A stretch of DNA of 24,211 nucleotides from Paracoccaceae bacterium (lineage in GTDB: Bacteria; Pseudomonadota; Alphaproteobacteria; Rhodobacterales; Rhodobacteraceae), in NCBI GenBank assembly GCA_016764835.1, contig JAESRD010000322.1:1-24211 (forward strand). The letters run 5' to 3'. The translations under genes were made by a program, and so were the position numbers. Positions 1 to 7,877 of this stretch are shown here, in pieces. Below the pieces are notes generated by a model. That model searched no databases. It saw only the letters and a list, made by a program, of their open reading frames with translations, and was not told the origin of the DNA. Numbering within the stretch: the first letter of the stretch is position 1; each line of letters starts with the position of its first letter.

Positions 1-49
1 GATTGTGGCCGGTAATCCGGCCAAGCCGGTGGGGCATATTGATGACTGA
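1..49 (+). CDS. C-terminal tail of a hexapeptide-repeat acyltransferase (partial)
   Basis: The reading frame entered at base 2 gives [15 protein letters not shown] and a TGA stop at 47-49. The pattern I-V-A-G-N-P-A-K is the usual end of left-handed beta-helix acyltransferases (WcaF/LacA/serine acetyltransferase-like), where it closes the last coil. Such enzymes O-acetylate sugars in polysaccharide clusters, which fits the genes that follow. The stop overlaps the next gene's ATG (42-44) by 8 bp, so the two are probably translationally coupled. Only 15 residues are visible, so the acceptor is unknown and the family call rests on this short motif and on context. Confidence 0.6.
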   Translation, partial: IVAGNPAKPVGHIDD

Positions 50-1010
50 GCAGGGTAGCCAAGCACCGATGATCACGGTGGTGATCCTTACACTGAATGA
101 AGAGAAGCATATTCGCCGGGCGATTGGGTCAGTGCGCGGCTTTGCCACTGATGTTTTGGTGGTTGATTCAGGCTCGACAGACAAAACGCGCGACATTGCC
201 CGGGCGCTGGGCGCAAAGGTGCTGGAACATCCGTTTAAGAACTATTCCAGCCAGTTTAACTGGGCACTGGGGCAGGTATCTGCGCAGGCTGACTGGGTCA
301 TGCGGCTTGATGCTGATGAGATTGTTTCAGCGGAATTGTCAGGCGAAATTGAGGCTAAGCTGGGCGGGTTTAGCGCCGATATCGCAGGGGTTCATGTGTC
401 GCGGTTTATTGCTTTTCGGGGGCGGCGGATCAAATATGGCGGGCTGTTTCCGGTGCAGGTAATTCGGTTGTTTCGCAATGGGCGCGGCCATTGCGAGGAC
501 CGTTGGATGGATGAGCATATCATCATCGACGGGCAGGCGGCCGCGGTTTCGGGCGCGTTGCTTGACGATAATCTAAACTCGGTGACTTGGTGGACTGACA
601 AGCATAATAGTTATGCCAGCCGCGAGGCGGTAGACCTGCTGAACCTCGAATATCACTTTGCCGAGCAAGAGACTGTGGCCGAGCTGAAGGGCGGCGGCCA
701 AGCTGGCCTGAAGCGGTGGATTAAAGAACACATCTATGCGCGGCTGCCAGGAGGGCTGCGCGCGGGCCTGTACTTTATCTACCGGTTCATTTTTAGGCTG
801 GGGTTTCTTGACGGGCGCGAAGGCCGGTCGTTTCATTTCCTGCAAGGGTTTTGGTATCGCTATCTTGTTGACGTAAAAGTCAGCGAGGTGCGGGCGGTTA
901 TGAAAGCCGGTGATGTGGATATTCGCGAGGCGATCAGACAAGTGACCGGGATTTCCCTAGACGATGCAACACAACATGACAAAGAGGCCCGCCGTGACCA
1001 GACTATATGA
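42..1010 (+). CDS. GT2 family glycosyltransferase, WaaE/KdtX-like
   Basis: This is a predicted cytoplasmic, GT-A fold glycosyltransferase of 322 residues that would add a sugar to a lipid-linked exopolysaccharide or LPS acceptor. The N-terminus has the GT2 signature [11 protein letters not shown] (residues 11-21), then VDSGSTDKT (41-49), and the metal- and nucleotide-binding LDADE at 89-93. This spacing and the text around it resemble WaaE-type beta-glucosyltransferases. The open frame runs 13 codons upstream of 42, but those codons overlap the preceding acyltransferase; the ATG at 42 sits in an ATGACTGA overlap and starts just before the GT fold, so it is preferred. The C-terminus is basic, has a hydrophobic stretch (about residues 245-265) and may touch the membrane. 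Donor and linkage cannot be read from the sequence. Confidence 0.85.
   Translation: MTEQGSQAPMITVVILTLNEEKHIRRAIGSVRGFATDVLVVDSGSTDKTRDIARALGAKVLEHPFKNYSSQFNWALGQVSAQADWVMRLDADEIVSAELSGEIEAKLGGFSADIAGVHVSRFIAFRGRRIKYGGLFPVQVIRLFRNGRGHCEDRWMDEHIIIDGQAAAVSGALLDDNLNSVTWWTDKHNSYASREAVDLLNLEYHFAEQETVAELKGGGQAGLKRWIKEHIYARLPGGLRAGLYFIYRFIFRLGFLDGREGRSFHFLQGFWYRYLVDVKVSEVRAVMKAGDVDIREAIRQVTGISLDDATQHDKEARRDQTI
981..987 (+). promoter_or_regulatory. Ribosome binding site AAAGAGG that favours a GTG start at 994
   Basis: AAAGAGG lies 6 nt upstream of GTG 994-996. The in-frame ATG codons at 964 and 976 have no purine-rich element at a proper distance. This supports GTG 994 as the start of the UDP-glucuronate decarboxylase. 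Confidence 0.5.
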
Positions 1011-1968
1011 CAGCCGCAAACGGATACTTGTAACCGGCGGCGCGGGTTTCATTGGCTCGCATCTATGCGACCGGCTGATGGCGGCGGGGCATGATGTGCT
1101 GTGCCTTGATAATTTGTTTACCGGGTCTAAGCGCAATATCGAGCATCTGATCGGCGACCCTCGGTTTGAGTTTATCAGGCATGACGTGACCTTTCCGCTC
1201 TATGTTGAGGTCGATGAGATCTATAATCTGGCCTGTCCGGCGAGCCCGGTGCATTACCAACATGATCCGGTGCAGACGACCAAGACCAGCGTGCATGGGG
1301 CGATCAACATGTTGGGGCTGGCAAAGCGGCTGGGGGCCAAGATTTTGCAGGCCTCAACCAGCGAGGTTTATGGCGACCCTGACCAGCATCCGCAGCGCGA
1401 AGAATATTGGGGTAATGTGAACCCGATTGGCCCGCGCTCTTGTTATGACGAGGGTAAACGCTGCGCAGAGACGCTGTTCTTTGACTACCACCGCCAGCAC
1501 GGGCTGGAGATAAAGGTTATGCGGATTTTTAACACCTATGGGCCGCGTATGCACCATGCCGATGGGCGGGTCGTGTCCAACTTTATTGTCCAGTCATTGC
1601 TTGGCAAGCCGATCACCATTTATGGTGATGGCAGCCAGACGCGGTCGTTCTGCTATGTCGATGATCTGGTCGACGGAATGGTGACGCTGATGGGCACTGG
1701 GCCTGATGTGACGGGACCGATCAACATTGGCAACCCGTCTGAGTTTACCATTCTTGAGTTGGCTGAGCAGGTGGTGGCACAGACAGGCAAAGAGCAGGGC
1801 ATTGAGCGGCTGCCTTTGCCCGAGGATGATCCGCGCCAGCGGCGGCCTGATATTACACTGGCCAAAGAGACGCTTGGCTGGGAACCAAATATTGAGCTAA
1901 AAGAAGGGCTTGAGAAGACAATCAGCTATTTTCGTCAGCGCTTGTCGGAGCTTGAACTTGCAGAATGA
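994..1968 (+). CDS. uxs: UDP-glucuronate decarboxylase (UDP-xylose synthase)
   Basis: This extended-SDR enzyme is predicted to convert UDP-glucuronate to UDP-xylose with NAD+, in the cytoplasm. The NAD-binding glycine motif GGAGFIG is at residues 15-21 and the catalytic Tyr-Lys pair is in YDEGK (151-155). STSEVYG (121-127) supplies the Ser/Thr-Glu positions. The stretch with [13 protein letters not shown] and [10 protein letters not shown] is characteristic of the UXS group rather than of GalE or RmlB. From GTG 994 the protein has 324 residues, close to the usual bacterial length; ATG 964 or 976 would add 10 or 6 residues with no ribosome binding site. The gene overlaps the upstream glycosyltransferase stop by 17 bp. 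Its substrate is made by the UDP-glucose dehydrogenase at 5530, so the pair forms a complete UDP-Glc to UDP-Xyl route. Confidence 0.92.
   Translation: MTRLYDSRKRILVTGGAGFIGSHLCDRLMAAGHDVLCLDNLFTGSKRNIEHLIGDPRFEFIRHDVTFPLYVEVDEIYNLACPASPVHYQHDPVQTTKTSVHGAINMLGLAKRLGAKILQASTSEVYGDPDQHPQREEYWGNVNPIGPRSCYDEGKRCAETLFFDYHRQHGLEIKVMRIFNTYGPRMHHADGRVVSNFIVQSLLGKPITIYGDGSQTRSFCYVDDLVDGMVTLMGTGPDVTGPINIGNPSEFTILELAEQVVAQTGKEQGIERLPLPEDDPRQRRPDITLAKETLGWEPNIELKEGLEKTISYFRQRLSELELAE
1947..1950 (+). promoter_or_regulatory. GGAG ribosome binding site deciding a TTG start at 1958
   Basis: GGAG followed by 7 nt and TTG 1958-1960 is the only good initiation context near the beginning of the GT2 fold. It lies inside the end of the preceding reading frame, as expected for coupled translation. 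Confidence 0.4.
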
Positions 1969-2734
1969 CCTGACCATATCGGTGGTGACGGCGGTTTATA
2001 ACCGGGCCGACACGATTGGCGCTTCGCTGCAATCGTTGGCGGCGCAGGACTACGCCAATGTCGAACATGTGGTGCAGGATGGCGGGTCTAGCGACGGCAC
2101 GCTGGATATTTTGCGCGGCTGGGACAGCGGGCCAAAGATCAGCCTGCAAAGTGCTGCTGATGGCGGCATTTACGATGCGATCAACAAGGGAATTGCGCGG
2201 GCGACGGGCGATGTGATTGGGCTGTTGCATTCGGATGATGAGCTTGCCGGGCGTGGCGTGCTGAGCAGGGTGGCGCAGGCGTTTGAGGTGCCGACCGTGA
2301 TGGCTGTGTATGGCGATCTGCAATATGTGGCTGCTGACGGTTCAGGGCGTGTGCTGCGGCATTGGACCTCTGGAGAATTTTCGCCGCAAAAGCTGCGGCG
2401 TGGTTGGATGCCGCCGCATCCGACACTGTATATGCGCGCTTCGGTTTTTGCGGATCAGGGCAGCTACGACACCAGCTACCGGATTGCGGCGGATTATGAG
2501 GCAATGTTGCGCTGGTTTGGCCGGGGTGGCCTTCGCCCTGCTTATATCCCCGAAGTGCTGGTGCGGATGCGGGTTGGCGGCGAGAGCAACCGCTCGGTGA
2601 AGCAGATCATTACCAAAAGCCGCGAAGACCTGCGGGCTTTGCGCAGCACCGGCACGGGCGGCATTGGCGCATTGGCTTGGAAGAACATTTCTAAGCTTCC
2701 GCAATTTTTCAACAAATCATCGGCGGGCACATGA
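1958..2734 (+). CDS. GT2 family glycosyltransferase, WcaA/WcaE-like
   Basis: This is a predicted cytoplasmic glycosyltransferase for the same polysaccharide, about 258 residues. The GT-A start [16 protein letters not shown] is at residues 5-20, DGGSSDGT at 41-48, and the metal-binding region HSDDE near 81-85. The segment [17 protein letters not shown] is typical of colanic-acid-type GT2 enzymes. The start is uncertain: an ATG at 1910 lies 59 bp inside the upstream gene and would add a non-homologous leader. TTG 1958 has GGAG at 1947-1950 with a 7-nt spacer and starts right before the fold, so I chose it. The gene overlaps the upstream stop (1966-1968) and its own TGA overlaps the next ATG (ATGA at 2731). 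The sugar donor is unknown. Confidence 0.82.
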   Translation: MQNDLTISVVTAVYNRADTIGASLQSLAAQDYANVEHVVQDGGSSDGTLDILRGWDSGPKISLQSAADGGIYDAINKGIARATGDVIGLLHSDDELAGRGVLSRVAQAFEVPTVMAVYGDLQYVAADGSGRVLRHWTSGEFSPQKLRRGWMPPHPTLYMRASVFADQGSYDTSYRIAADYEAMLRWFGRGGLRPAYIPEVLVRMRVGGESNRSVKQIITKSREDLRALRSTGTGGIGALAWKNISKLPQFFNKSSAGT

Positions 2735-3849
2735 GCAAAACGGCTTTCATCACCGGGGTTACCGGGCAAGACGGATCATATCTGGCAGAGTTGTTACTTG
2801 AAAAGGGCTATGAGGTTCATGGGCTTAAGCGGCGGGCATCGTCGTTTAACACCGCGCGGATTGACCATATATATGAAGACCCGCACGTGGCGGGCGGCCG
2901 GTTTCGGCTGCATTATGGCGACCTGACGGACACGTCTAATCTGATGCGGCTGATGTCCGAAATCAGGCCTGATGAGGTCTATAATCTTGGGGCGCAGAGC
3001 CATGTAGCGGTCAGTTTTGAAGCGCCTGAATATACGGCCGATGTTGACGGCATAGGCACGTTGCGGCTGCTGGAGGCGATCCGGTTTTTGGGGCTTGAAA
3101 AGACGACACGGTTTTATCAGGCATCGACATCGGAGCTTTACGGATTGGTGCAAGAATCGCCGCAAACCGAGACGACGCCGTTTCATCCGCGTAGCCCCTA
3201 CGGCGTGGCCAAACTCTATGCCTATTGGATTGCTGTAAACTACCGCGAGGCCTACGGCATGTATGCTTGCAACGGCATATTGTTTAACCATGAAAGCCCG
3301 CGCCGAGGCGAGACCTTTGTGACCCGCAAGATCACCCGCGGGCTGGCCAATATTGCACTGGGGCAGGAGCCTTGTCTTTATATGGGTAATATCAGTGCTT
3401 TGCGCGACTGGGGCCATGCCAAAGACTATGTGAAAATGCAATGGCTGATGTTGCAGCAGGACGCGCCTGAGGATTATGTGATTGCCACTGGCAAGCAGCA
3501 TAGTGTGCGGGGGTTTATCACTTGGGCGGCTGAGGATTTGGGGATTGGTCTGCGGTTTGAAGGTGAGGGGCTGGACGAGCGGGCGATTGTTGACACTGTG
3601 AGTGGTGATCTGGCGCCCGCGTTGAAACCCGGTCAGACGATTATGCGGATTGACCCGCGCTATTTTAGGCCCGCTGAGGTTGAGACGCTGCTGGGGGATC
3701 CATCAAAGGCCAAGCGCCAGCTGGGCTGGGAACCGGAGATAACCGCCCGCGCAATGTGTGCACGGATGGTGGCAGAGGATCACAAGACGGCACGGCGTCA
3801 CGCGCTTTTGAAAAGCCACGGGCTGGAGCTGCCGCTTTCGGCGGAGTGA
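2731..3849 (+). CDS. gmd: GDP-mannose 4,6-dehydratase
   Basis: Gmd converts GDP-D-mannose to GDP-4-keto-6-deoxy-D-mannose using NADP+, the first step to GDP-L-fucose. At 372 residues it has the family length. The dinucleotide-binding motif GVTGQDG is at residues 9-15 and [10 protein letters not shown] at 32-41 matches the family. The catalytic positions are visible as STSE (132-135) and Tyr157/Lys161 in [23 protein letters not shown] (186-201) is a strong Gmd signature. The start ATG overlaps the upstream TGA by 4 bp. The next enzyme of the pathway, GDP-fucose synthase, lies two genes downstream, with a methyltransferase between them. I see nothing anomalous in the coding sequence. Confidence 0.97.
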   Translation: MSKTAFITGVTGQDGSYLAELLLEKGYEVHGLKRRASSFNTARIDHIYEDPHVAGGRFRLHYGDLTDTSNLMRLMSEIRPDEVYNLGAQSHVAVSFEAPEYTADVDGIGTLRLLEAIRFLGLEKTTRFYQASTSELYGLVQESPQTETTPFHPRSPYGVAKLYAYWIAVNYREAYGMYACNGILFNHESPRRGETFVTRKITRGLANIALGQEPCLYMGNISALRDWGHAKDYVKMQWLMLQQDAPEDYVIATGKQHSVRGFITWAAEDLGIGLRFEGEGLDERAIVDTVSGDLAPALKPGQTIMRIDPRYFRPAEVETLLGDPSKAKRQLGWEPEITARAMCARMVAEDHKTARRHALLKSHGLELPLSAE

Positions 3850-3867
3850 AATAGGGGAGGGGCGGTT

Positions 3868-4524
3868 ATGAAAGAAATAAATAGTATTTCGGGCTACGCA
3901 TTTGCCAGCGCAGCGCATTCTCATGCCCATAGCTACTTGCTGCCTTATATTGATGTGGCAATGGCCAAAGAGCAGCAGAGGTTGCAGGGGCTGCAAGAAC
4001 CGCCGCGGCTTTTTGATCTTGGCTGCGGGAATGGCAGTGTTGCCGCCCATTATGCACGGGCAGGCTGGCAAATAACCGGTGTTGATCCGTCAGAGGACGG
4101 TATTGCCCAGGCGCAAAGGGCTTTTGGTGATCTCGACCTTGGTGTCGGCTCGGCCTATGAAGATCTGGAAGACCGTTTTGGGCGGTTTCCTTTGGTGATC
4201 AGCCTCGAAGTTGTTGAGCATGTCTATGCGCCGCGCGATTATGCAAAAACCTTGTTCTCATTGGTTGAGCCGGGCGGGCTTGCCATTGTTTCAACGCCGT
4301 ATCATGGCTATGTGAAAAATGTGGCACTTGCCGTAACTGGCAAGCTAGACAACCATTTTACGGCATTATGGGCGCATGGTCATATCAAGTTCTGGTCGAT
4401 GAAAACGCTGGGCACTCTGTTAAAAGATGCAGGCTTTGAGGAGCCGAGTTTCGGCCGGGTTGGGCGTATTCCTCCTTTTGCCAAATCAATGATCGCCTTT
4501 GCGCGCCGACCGGTGCAGGGCTAG
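3868..4524 (+). CDS. Class I SAM-dependent methyltransferase
   Basis: This 218-residue protein has SAM-binding motif I at residues 48-59 ([12 protein letters not shown]), the acidic ribose-binding position in GVDPSEDG (71-78), and the post-motif [11 protein letters not shown]. It resembles Methyltransf_23/UbiG-like enzymes. It begins after a good ribosome binding site (GGGGAGG) 19 bp past the gmd stop and lies between gmd and the fucose synthase. The most likely role is therefore O-methylation of a sugar or of the growing polymer chain, but the acceptor cannot be deduced. It is predicted to be cytoplasmic, with no signal peptide or transmembrane segment. Confidence is high for the fold and low for the substrate. 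Confidence 0.85.
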   Translation: MKEINSISGYAFASAAHSHAHSYLLPYIDVAMAKEQQRLQGLQEPPRLFDLGCGNGSVAAHYARAGWQITGVDPSEDGIAQAQRAFGDLDLGVGSAYEDLEDRFGRFPLVISLEVVEHVYAPRDYAKTLFSLVEPGGLAIVSTPYHGYVKNVALAVTGKLDNHFTALWAHGHIKFWSMKTLGTLLKDAGFEEPSFGRVGRIPPFAKSMIAFARRPVQG

Positions 4525-4534
4525 AGCGGAGCGC

Positions 4535-5506
4535 ATGGGCCAAAAAAAACGTATATTCCTTGCCGGCCATCGCGGGCTTGTTGGCGGCGCGCTTTTGCGC
4601 CAACTTTTGGCGCGTGGTGATGCGGATGTGATCTTGCGCACCAGCGCTGAGCTGGACCTGCGCGACCAAGCAGCGGTACGCGCATTTATGCGCCAAGAAC
4701 GGCCAGATGCGGTAATCTTGGCGGCGGCCAAAGTTGGTGGAATACTAGCAAACAACACTTACCCGGCTGATTTTATTCAAGATAATTTGCTCATACAGTG
4801 CAATACTATTGGCGAGGCCTTTGGCGCGGGTGTGCGCGAGCTGTTGTTTTTGGGCTCGTCGTGCATCTATCCGCGTTTGGCGGAGCAGCCGATGCGCGAG
4901 GACAGTTTGCTGACCGGGACGCTGGAGCCGACAAATGAGCCTTATGCGATTGCCAAGATTGCAGGGATCAAGCTTTGCGAAAGTTATAACCGGCAGCATG
5001 GCACCGATTACCGCGCGGTGATGCCGACCAACCTTTACGGGCCGGGCGACAACTTTCATCCTGAGCATAGCCATGTTCTGCCTGCTCTGATCCGGCGGTT
5101 TCATGAGGCTTCGCAGAGCGGCGCGGCAGAAGTTGTGATCTGGGGCAGCGGGACGCCTAAGCGCGAATTCTTGCATGTTGATGACATGGCCGCCGCGTCG
5201 CTTTTTGTCATGGATTTGGACCGCGAGACTTACGCTGCCAATACAGAGCCGATGCTTAGCCATATCAATGTTGGCACCGGGAAGGACATTTCAATTGCAC
5301 AATTGGCGCATATGGTTGCCGAAATTGCGGGCTATAGCGGGCGCATCGTCTTTGACAAGACAATACCAGACGGGGCGCCGCGCAAGCTGATGAATGTGTC
5401 TCGGCTGGATAATATGGGATGGCATGCGTCGATTGACCTCGCGATTGGGCTGGCGCAGACCTACCAGTGGTATTTAGAACAACCCGGAACGAAAATCCGG
5501 GATTAG
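4535..5506 (+). CDS. fcl: GDP-L-fucose synthase
   Basis: This is the bifunctional 3,5-epimerase/4-reductase that turns GDP-4-keto-6-deoxymannose into GDP-L-fucose with NADPH. It has 323 residues, the usual size. Visible motifs are GHRGLVG at 11-17 (nucleotide binding), AAAKVGGI at 63-70, the serine motif SSCIYP at 108-113 and the catalytic YAIAK at 137-141. [13 protein letters not shown] further on is also typical of the family. ATG 4535 was chosen because it lies just before the beta1 strand and has GGAG at 4528-4531, although the spacer is only 3 nt; the longer frame from 4499 overlaps the methyltransferase. With gmd it completes de novo GDP-fucose synthesis. Confidence 0.95.
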   Translation: MGQKKRIFLAGHRGLVGGALLRQLLARGDADVILRTSAELDLRDQAAVRAFMRQERPDAVILAAAKVGGILANNTYPADFIQDNLLIQCNTIGEAFGAGVRELLFLGSSCIYPRLAEQPMREDSLLTGTLEPTNEPYAIAKIAGIKLCESYNRQHGTDYRAVMPTNLYGPGDNFHPEHSHVLPALIRRFHEASQSGAAEVVIWGSGTPKREFLHVDDMAAASLFVMDLDRETYAANTEPMLSHINVGTGKDISIAQLAHMVAEIAGYSGRIVFDKTIPDGAPRKLMNVSRLDNMGWHASIDLAIGLAQTYQWYLEQPGTKIRD

Positions 5507-5529
5507 TATGTGAGTTACAGAGGCTGATC

Positions 5530-6696
5530 ATGAAAATAGCAGTTGCCGGTATCGGCTATGTCGGGCTGTCAAACGCCTTGCTTTTGTCCCAAAATCACGA
5601 AGTTGTTGCACTTGATCTGTCTGAAGACCGGGTCAATATGATCAATGCGCGCAAAAGCCCGATCATTGATGTTGATATTGAAGATTGGTTTACCAATCGC
5701 GACCTGAACTTGCGCGCGACCCTTGACCCGGTTGATGCTTATAGCGACGCTGATTTTGTGATCATCGCCACGCCGACCAACTATGATGTTGAAACATCGC
5801 GGTTTGACACCGCATCGGTTGAGGCGGTGATAGAGCTGGCGGGCAAGCTGGCACCAAAGGCGACGATTGTGGTTAAATCGACCATTCCGGTTGGGTTTAT
5901 CGCCAGTATTCGGGCGCGTTTTGGCCGCGACAAAATAATGTTCAGTCCTGAGTTTTTGCGCGAAGGCCGTGCTTTGCATGACAATTTGCACCCGTCGCGC
6001 ATTGTTGTTGGCGACAAGACCGAGGCCGCGCACCGCTTTGCGGCTTTGTTGGTTGAGGGCTCGCAGGAAGACGAGGTTCCGACATTGTTTACCGAGCCGT
6101 CTGAGGCTGAGGCGATTAAGCTATTTGCCAATACGTATCTGGCGATGCGGGTTGCGTTCTTTAACGAGCTGGACAGTTACGCGCTGGCCTTTGATCTAGA
6201 TCCAAGGGAAATTATCGAAGGCGTTTGCCTCGACCCACGCGTGGGCTCTGGCTATAATAATCCGTCATTTGGCTATGGTGGCTATTGTCTGCCCAAAGAT
6301 ACCAAACAGCTTTTGGCCAACTATTCTGATGTGCCACAAAACCTGATGCGGGCGATTGTTGATGCCAACCGGACCCGGAAGGACTTCCTCTCTGACCAGA
6401 TTGTGCGGCGTAAACCGCGCGTTGTCGGCATTTACAGGTTGGTGATGAAGGCCGGTAGCGACAATTTCCGCCAAAGCTCTATTCAGGGCATTATGAAGCG
6501 GATCAAATCCAAAGGGATTGAGGTCGTTGTCTATGAACCTGAGCTGAATGATCAGGAGTTTTTCCGGTCTGAAGTGATTACTGACTTGGCCGACTTTAAA
6601 CAGCGCTCCGATTTGATCTTGGCAAACCGTCATTCTGTTGAGCTGGATGATGTCAGCGAAAAGGTCTTTACCCGCGATCTTTTTGGCGCTGATTAG
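5530..6696 (+). CDS. ugd: UDP-glucose 6-dehydrogenase
   Basis: Ugd oxidises UDP-glucose to UDP-glucuronate with two NAD+. The 388 residues match the short E. coli-type enzyme. The NAD motif GIGYVG is at 7-12, STIPVG at 117-122, and the substrate-binding [18 protein letters not shown] at 140-157. The catalytic cysteine is Cys253 in [16 protein letters not shown] 5530 has AGAGG with a 7-nt spacer, and an upstream in-frame codon at 5467 falls inside fcl. The product can enter the polymer directly as glucuronate or feed the UDP-xylose synthase at 994. Nothing unusual is seen in the active-site segments. Confidence 0.96.
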   Translation: MKIAVAGIGYVGLSNALLLSQNHEVVALDLSEDRVNMINARKSPIIDVDIEDWFTNRDLNLRATLDPVDAYSDADFVIIATPTNYDVETSRFDTASVEAVIELAGKLAPKATIVVKSTIPVGFIASIRARFGRDKIMFSPEFLREGRALHDNLHPSRIVVGDKTEAAHRFAALLVEGSQEDEVPTLFTEPSEAEAIKLFANTYLAMRVAFFNELDSYALAFDLDPREIIEGVCLDPRVGSGYNNPSFGYGGYCLPKDTKQLLANYSDVPQNLMRAIVDANRTRKDFLSDQIVRRKPRVVGIYRLVMKAGSDNFRQSSIQGIMKRIKSKGIEVVVYEPELNDQEFFRSEVITDLADFKQRSDLILANRHSVELDDVSEKVFTRDLFGAD

Positions 6697-6700
6697 CGCC

Positions 6701-6705
6701 GGAGG
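6701..6705 (+). promoter_or_regulatory. GGAGG ribosome binding site before an apparent CTG start
   Basis: A perfect GGAGG lies five bases after the ugd stop codon and 9 nt before CTG 6715-6717. No ATG, GTG or TTG exists in the downstream frame until 6796. This suggests that translation of the YdcF-like gene starts close to 6715. Confidence 0.45.
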
Positions 6706-6714
6706 TCTGAGGCA

Positions 6715-7494
6715 CTGGAAAATGCATTTTTCATTGCCTCAAAGCTCGGCTGGTGGCTGCTAAAACCCAAACATCTGTTCTTTCTCGGGCTAGCTTTGGC
6801 CTTGCTCCTGGTGCTGCGCGGGCGGTTTCGCGCGGCCACCTATCTGGGCGGGATAATTTGCGCTTTGGCACTTAGCATCGCCGCGACACCGCTGAGCGAC
6901 TGGTTGCTTAACGGGCTAGAACGCCAATATGCGGCTGGGCCTGTGCTGGTGGCCCCGGCCGGAATAATCATTCTTGGGGGCATGGAGGTGAGCCTTGATG
7001 CTGCTGAATGGCAGCAAATAGTTGAGCGTAATGAGGCGGGGCGCTTTACCGCTGGTCTGGAGCTGGCACATCGGTTTGAGCAGGCCAGATTGCTTTACAC
7101 CGGCTATGATGAGGCGCGCGCCGCGCCGCAGGGAGCGGTAAGCACGGCTGAGATTATGCATGAATTCTTTGTTTTGCATGGCGTTGCTGCTGAGCGGTTG
7201 ACCATAGAGGTTGATGCACGCAACACCTACGAGAACGCCACTTTGCTTTATGACATGGTGCAACCAAGCGGCGATGACCCGTGGATATTGGTCACCAGCG
7301 CCTTTCATATGGGCCGGGCCATGCGCAGTTTTGAACGCGCTGGTTGGCAGAATGTTACCGCCTATCCTGTTGATTTTTATGACAATCGAATGGAGACAGG
7401 TCTGGCTTGGGATCTGCATGCTGGGCTCGGCACGCTGACTTTGGCCTTGCGCGAATATTTGGGAGTTGCGGTTTATTGGCTGTCGGGCCGCTAG
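6715..7494 (+). CDS. YdcF/ElyC family (DUF218) membrane protein, probable non-canonical start
   Basis: The body of the protein is a DUF218 domain: IIILGGMEVS, LLYTGYDEAR, NTYENA, and LVTSAFHMGRAM followed by Y-P-V-D. YdcF/SanA/ElyC proteins are inner-membrane proteins with an exposed alpha/beta domain, linked to envelope or polysaccharide metabolism; the exact reaction is not established. The first canonical start in frame is TTG 6796 (232 residues). The frame stays open back to the ugd TAG, and the codons from 6715 encode ENAFFIASKLGWWLLKP and then LFFLGLALALLL, which is the usual first membrane segment of the family. The GGAGG at 6701-6705 fits a CTG start at 6715 (259 residues). A second hydrophobic segment follows (IICALALSIAA). 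Function is confident only at family level. Confidence 0.8.
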   Translation: MENAFFIASKLGWWLLKPKHLFFLGLALALLLVLRGRFRAATYLGGIICALALSIAATPLSDWLLNGLERQYAAGPVLVAPAGIIILGGMEVSLDAAEWQQIVERNEAGRFTAGLELAHRFEQARLLYTGYDEARAAPQGAVSTAEIMHEFFVLHGVAAERLTIEVDARNTYENATLLYDMVQPSGDDPWILVTSAFHMGRAMRSFERAGWQNVTAYPVDFYDNRMETGLAWDLHAGLGTLTLALREYLGVAVYWLSGR

Positions 7495-7615
7495 ACGGTT
7501 TGTTGCGCCCGGTTGGCCTGTGCCGAGCGGGGCGGCTGCAATTGGTAAACCCCGTAAGGTTTAATCCTTTAGGCCTGCCGCCCATGCGAGCGGTGCAAAA
7601 TTCAGAGGATCTGAC

Positions 7616-7873
7616 ATGGCCGACAACTTCCGACATTTCACCCAAAGCCTGAACGCGCCTGCCAGCACGCATCGCGCTGTCACCCCAGATGACAATAATG
7701 ATCTGGATCCGATCCCACGGGCGATATTTTGTGCGGCCGATGGCACCGCCGTTATCGTCGACCGGCTTGGCAACCAGTTGAGCTACACGCTCACTTCGGG
7801 TCAAGTTTTACCGTTTCGTGCCCACCGCGTCATGGCGACGGGCACCAGCGCTACGCTTATTGCTTGGGAGTAA
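7616..7873 (+). CDS. GTA-type head spike base protein, Rcc01079 (GhsA) family
   Basis: This 85-residue protein has no signal peptide. The pattern AVTPDDNNDLDPIPRAIF, a central DGTAVIVDRLGN, then LPFRAHRVMATGTSAT near the C-terminus matches the small spike base family named after R. capsulatus Rcc01079 (GhsA). As I recall, GhsA/GhsB form head spikes on the gene transfer agent particle that bind the capsular polysaccharide. Homologues also occur in prophages. The ATG follows AGAGGA with a 6-nt spacer, and the TAA is 4 nt from the next ATG, so the two genes are co-translated. No other virion gene is in the window, as for ghsAB, which lie apart from the main GTA cluster. Assignment is from sequence pattern and context. 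Confidence 0.75.
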   Translation: MADNFRHFTQSLNAPASTHRAVTPDDNNDLDPIPRAIFCAADGTAVIVDRLGNQLSYTLTSGQVLPFRAHRVMATGTSATLIAWE

Positions 7874-7877
7874 CCAT

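Noticed and set aside
2794..3501. Antisense open frame of 235 codons over gmd
   Set aside because: The sense strand encodes an unambiguous GDP-mannose dehydratase. The antisense product has no recognisable motif and arises from GC-rich codon bias.
7527..7565. Hairpin AAACC/GGTTT upstream of the spike base gene
   Set aside because: The stem is only 5 bp in an intergenic stretch and has no T-tract or conserved placement; it can occur by chance.
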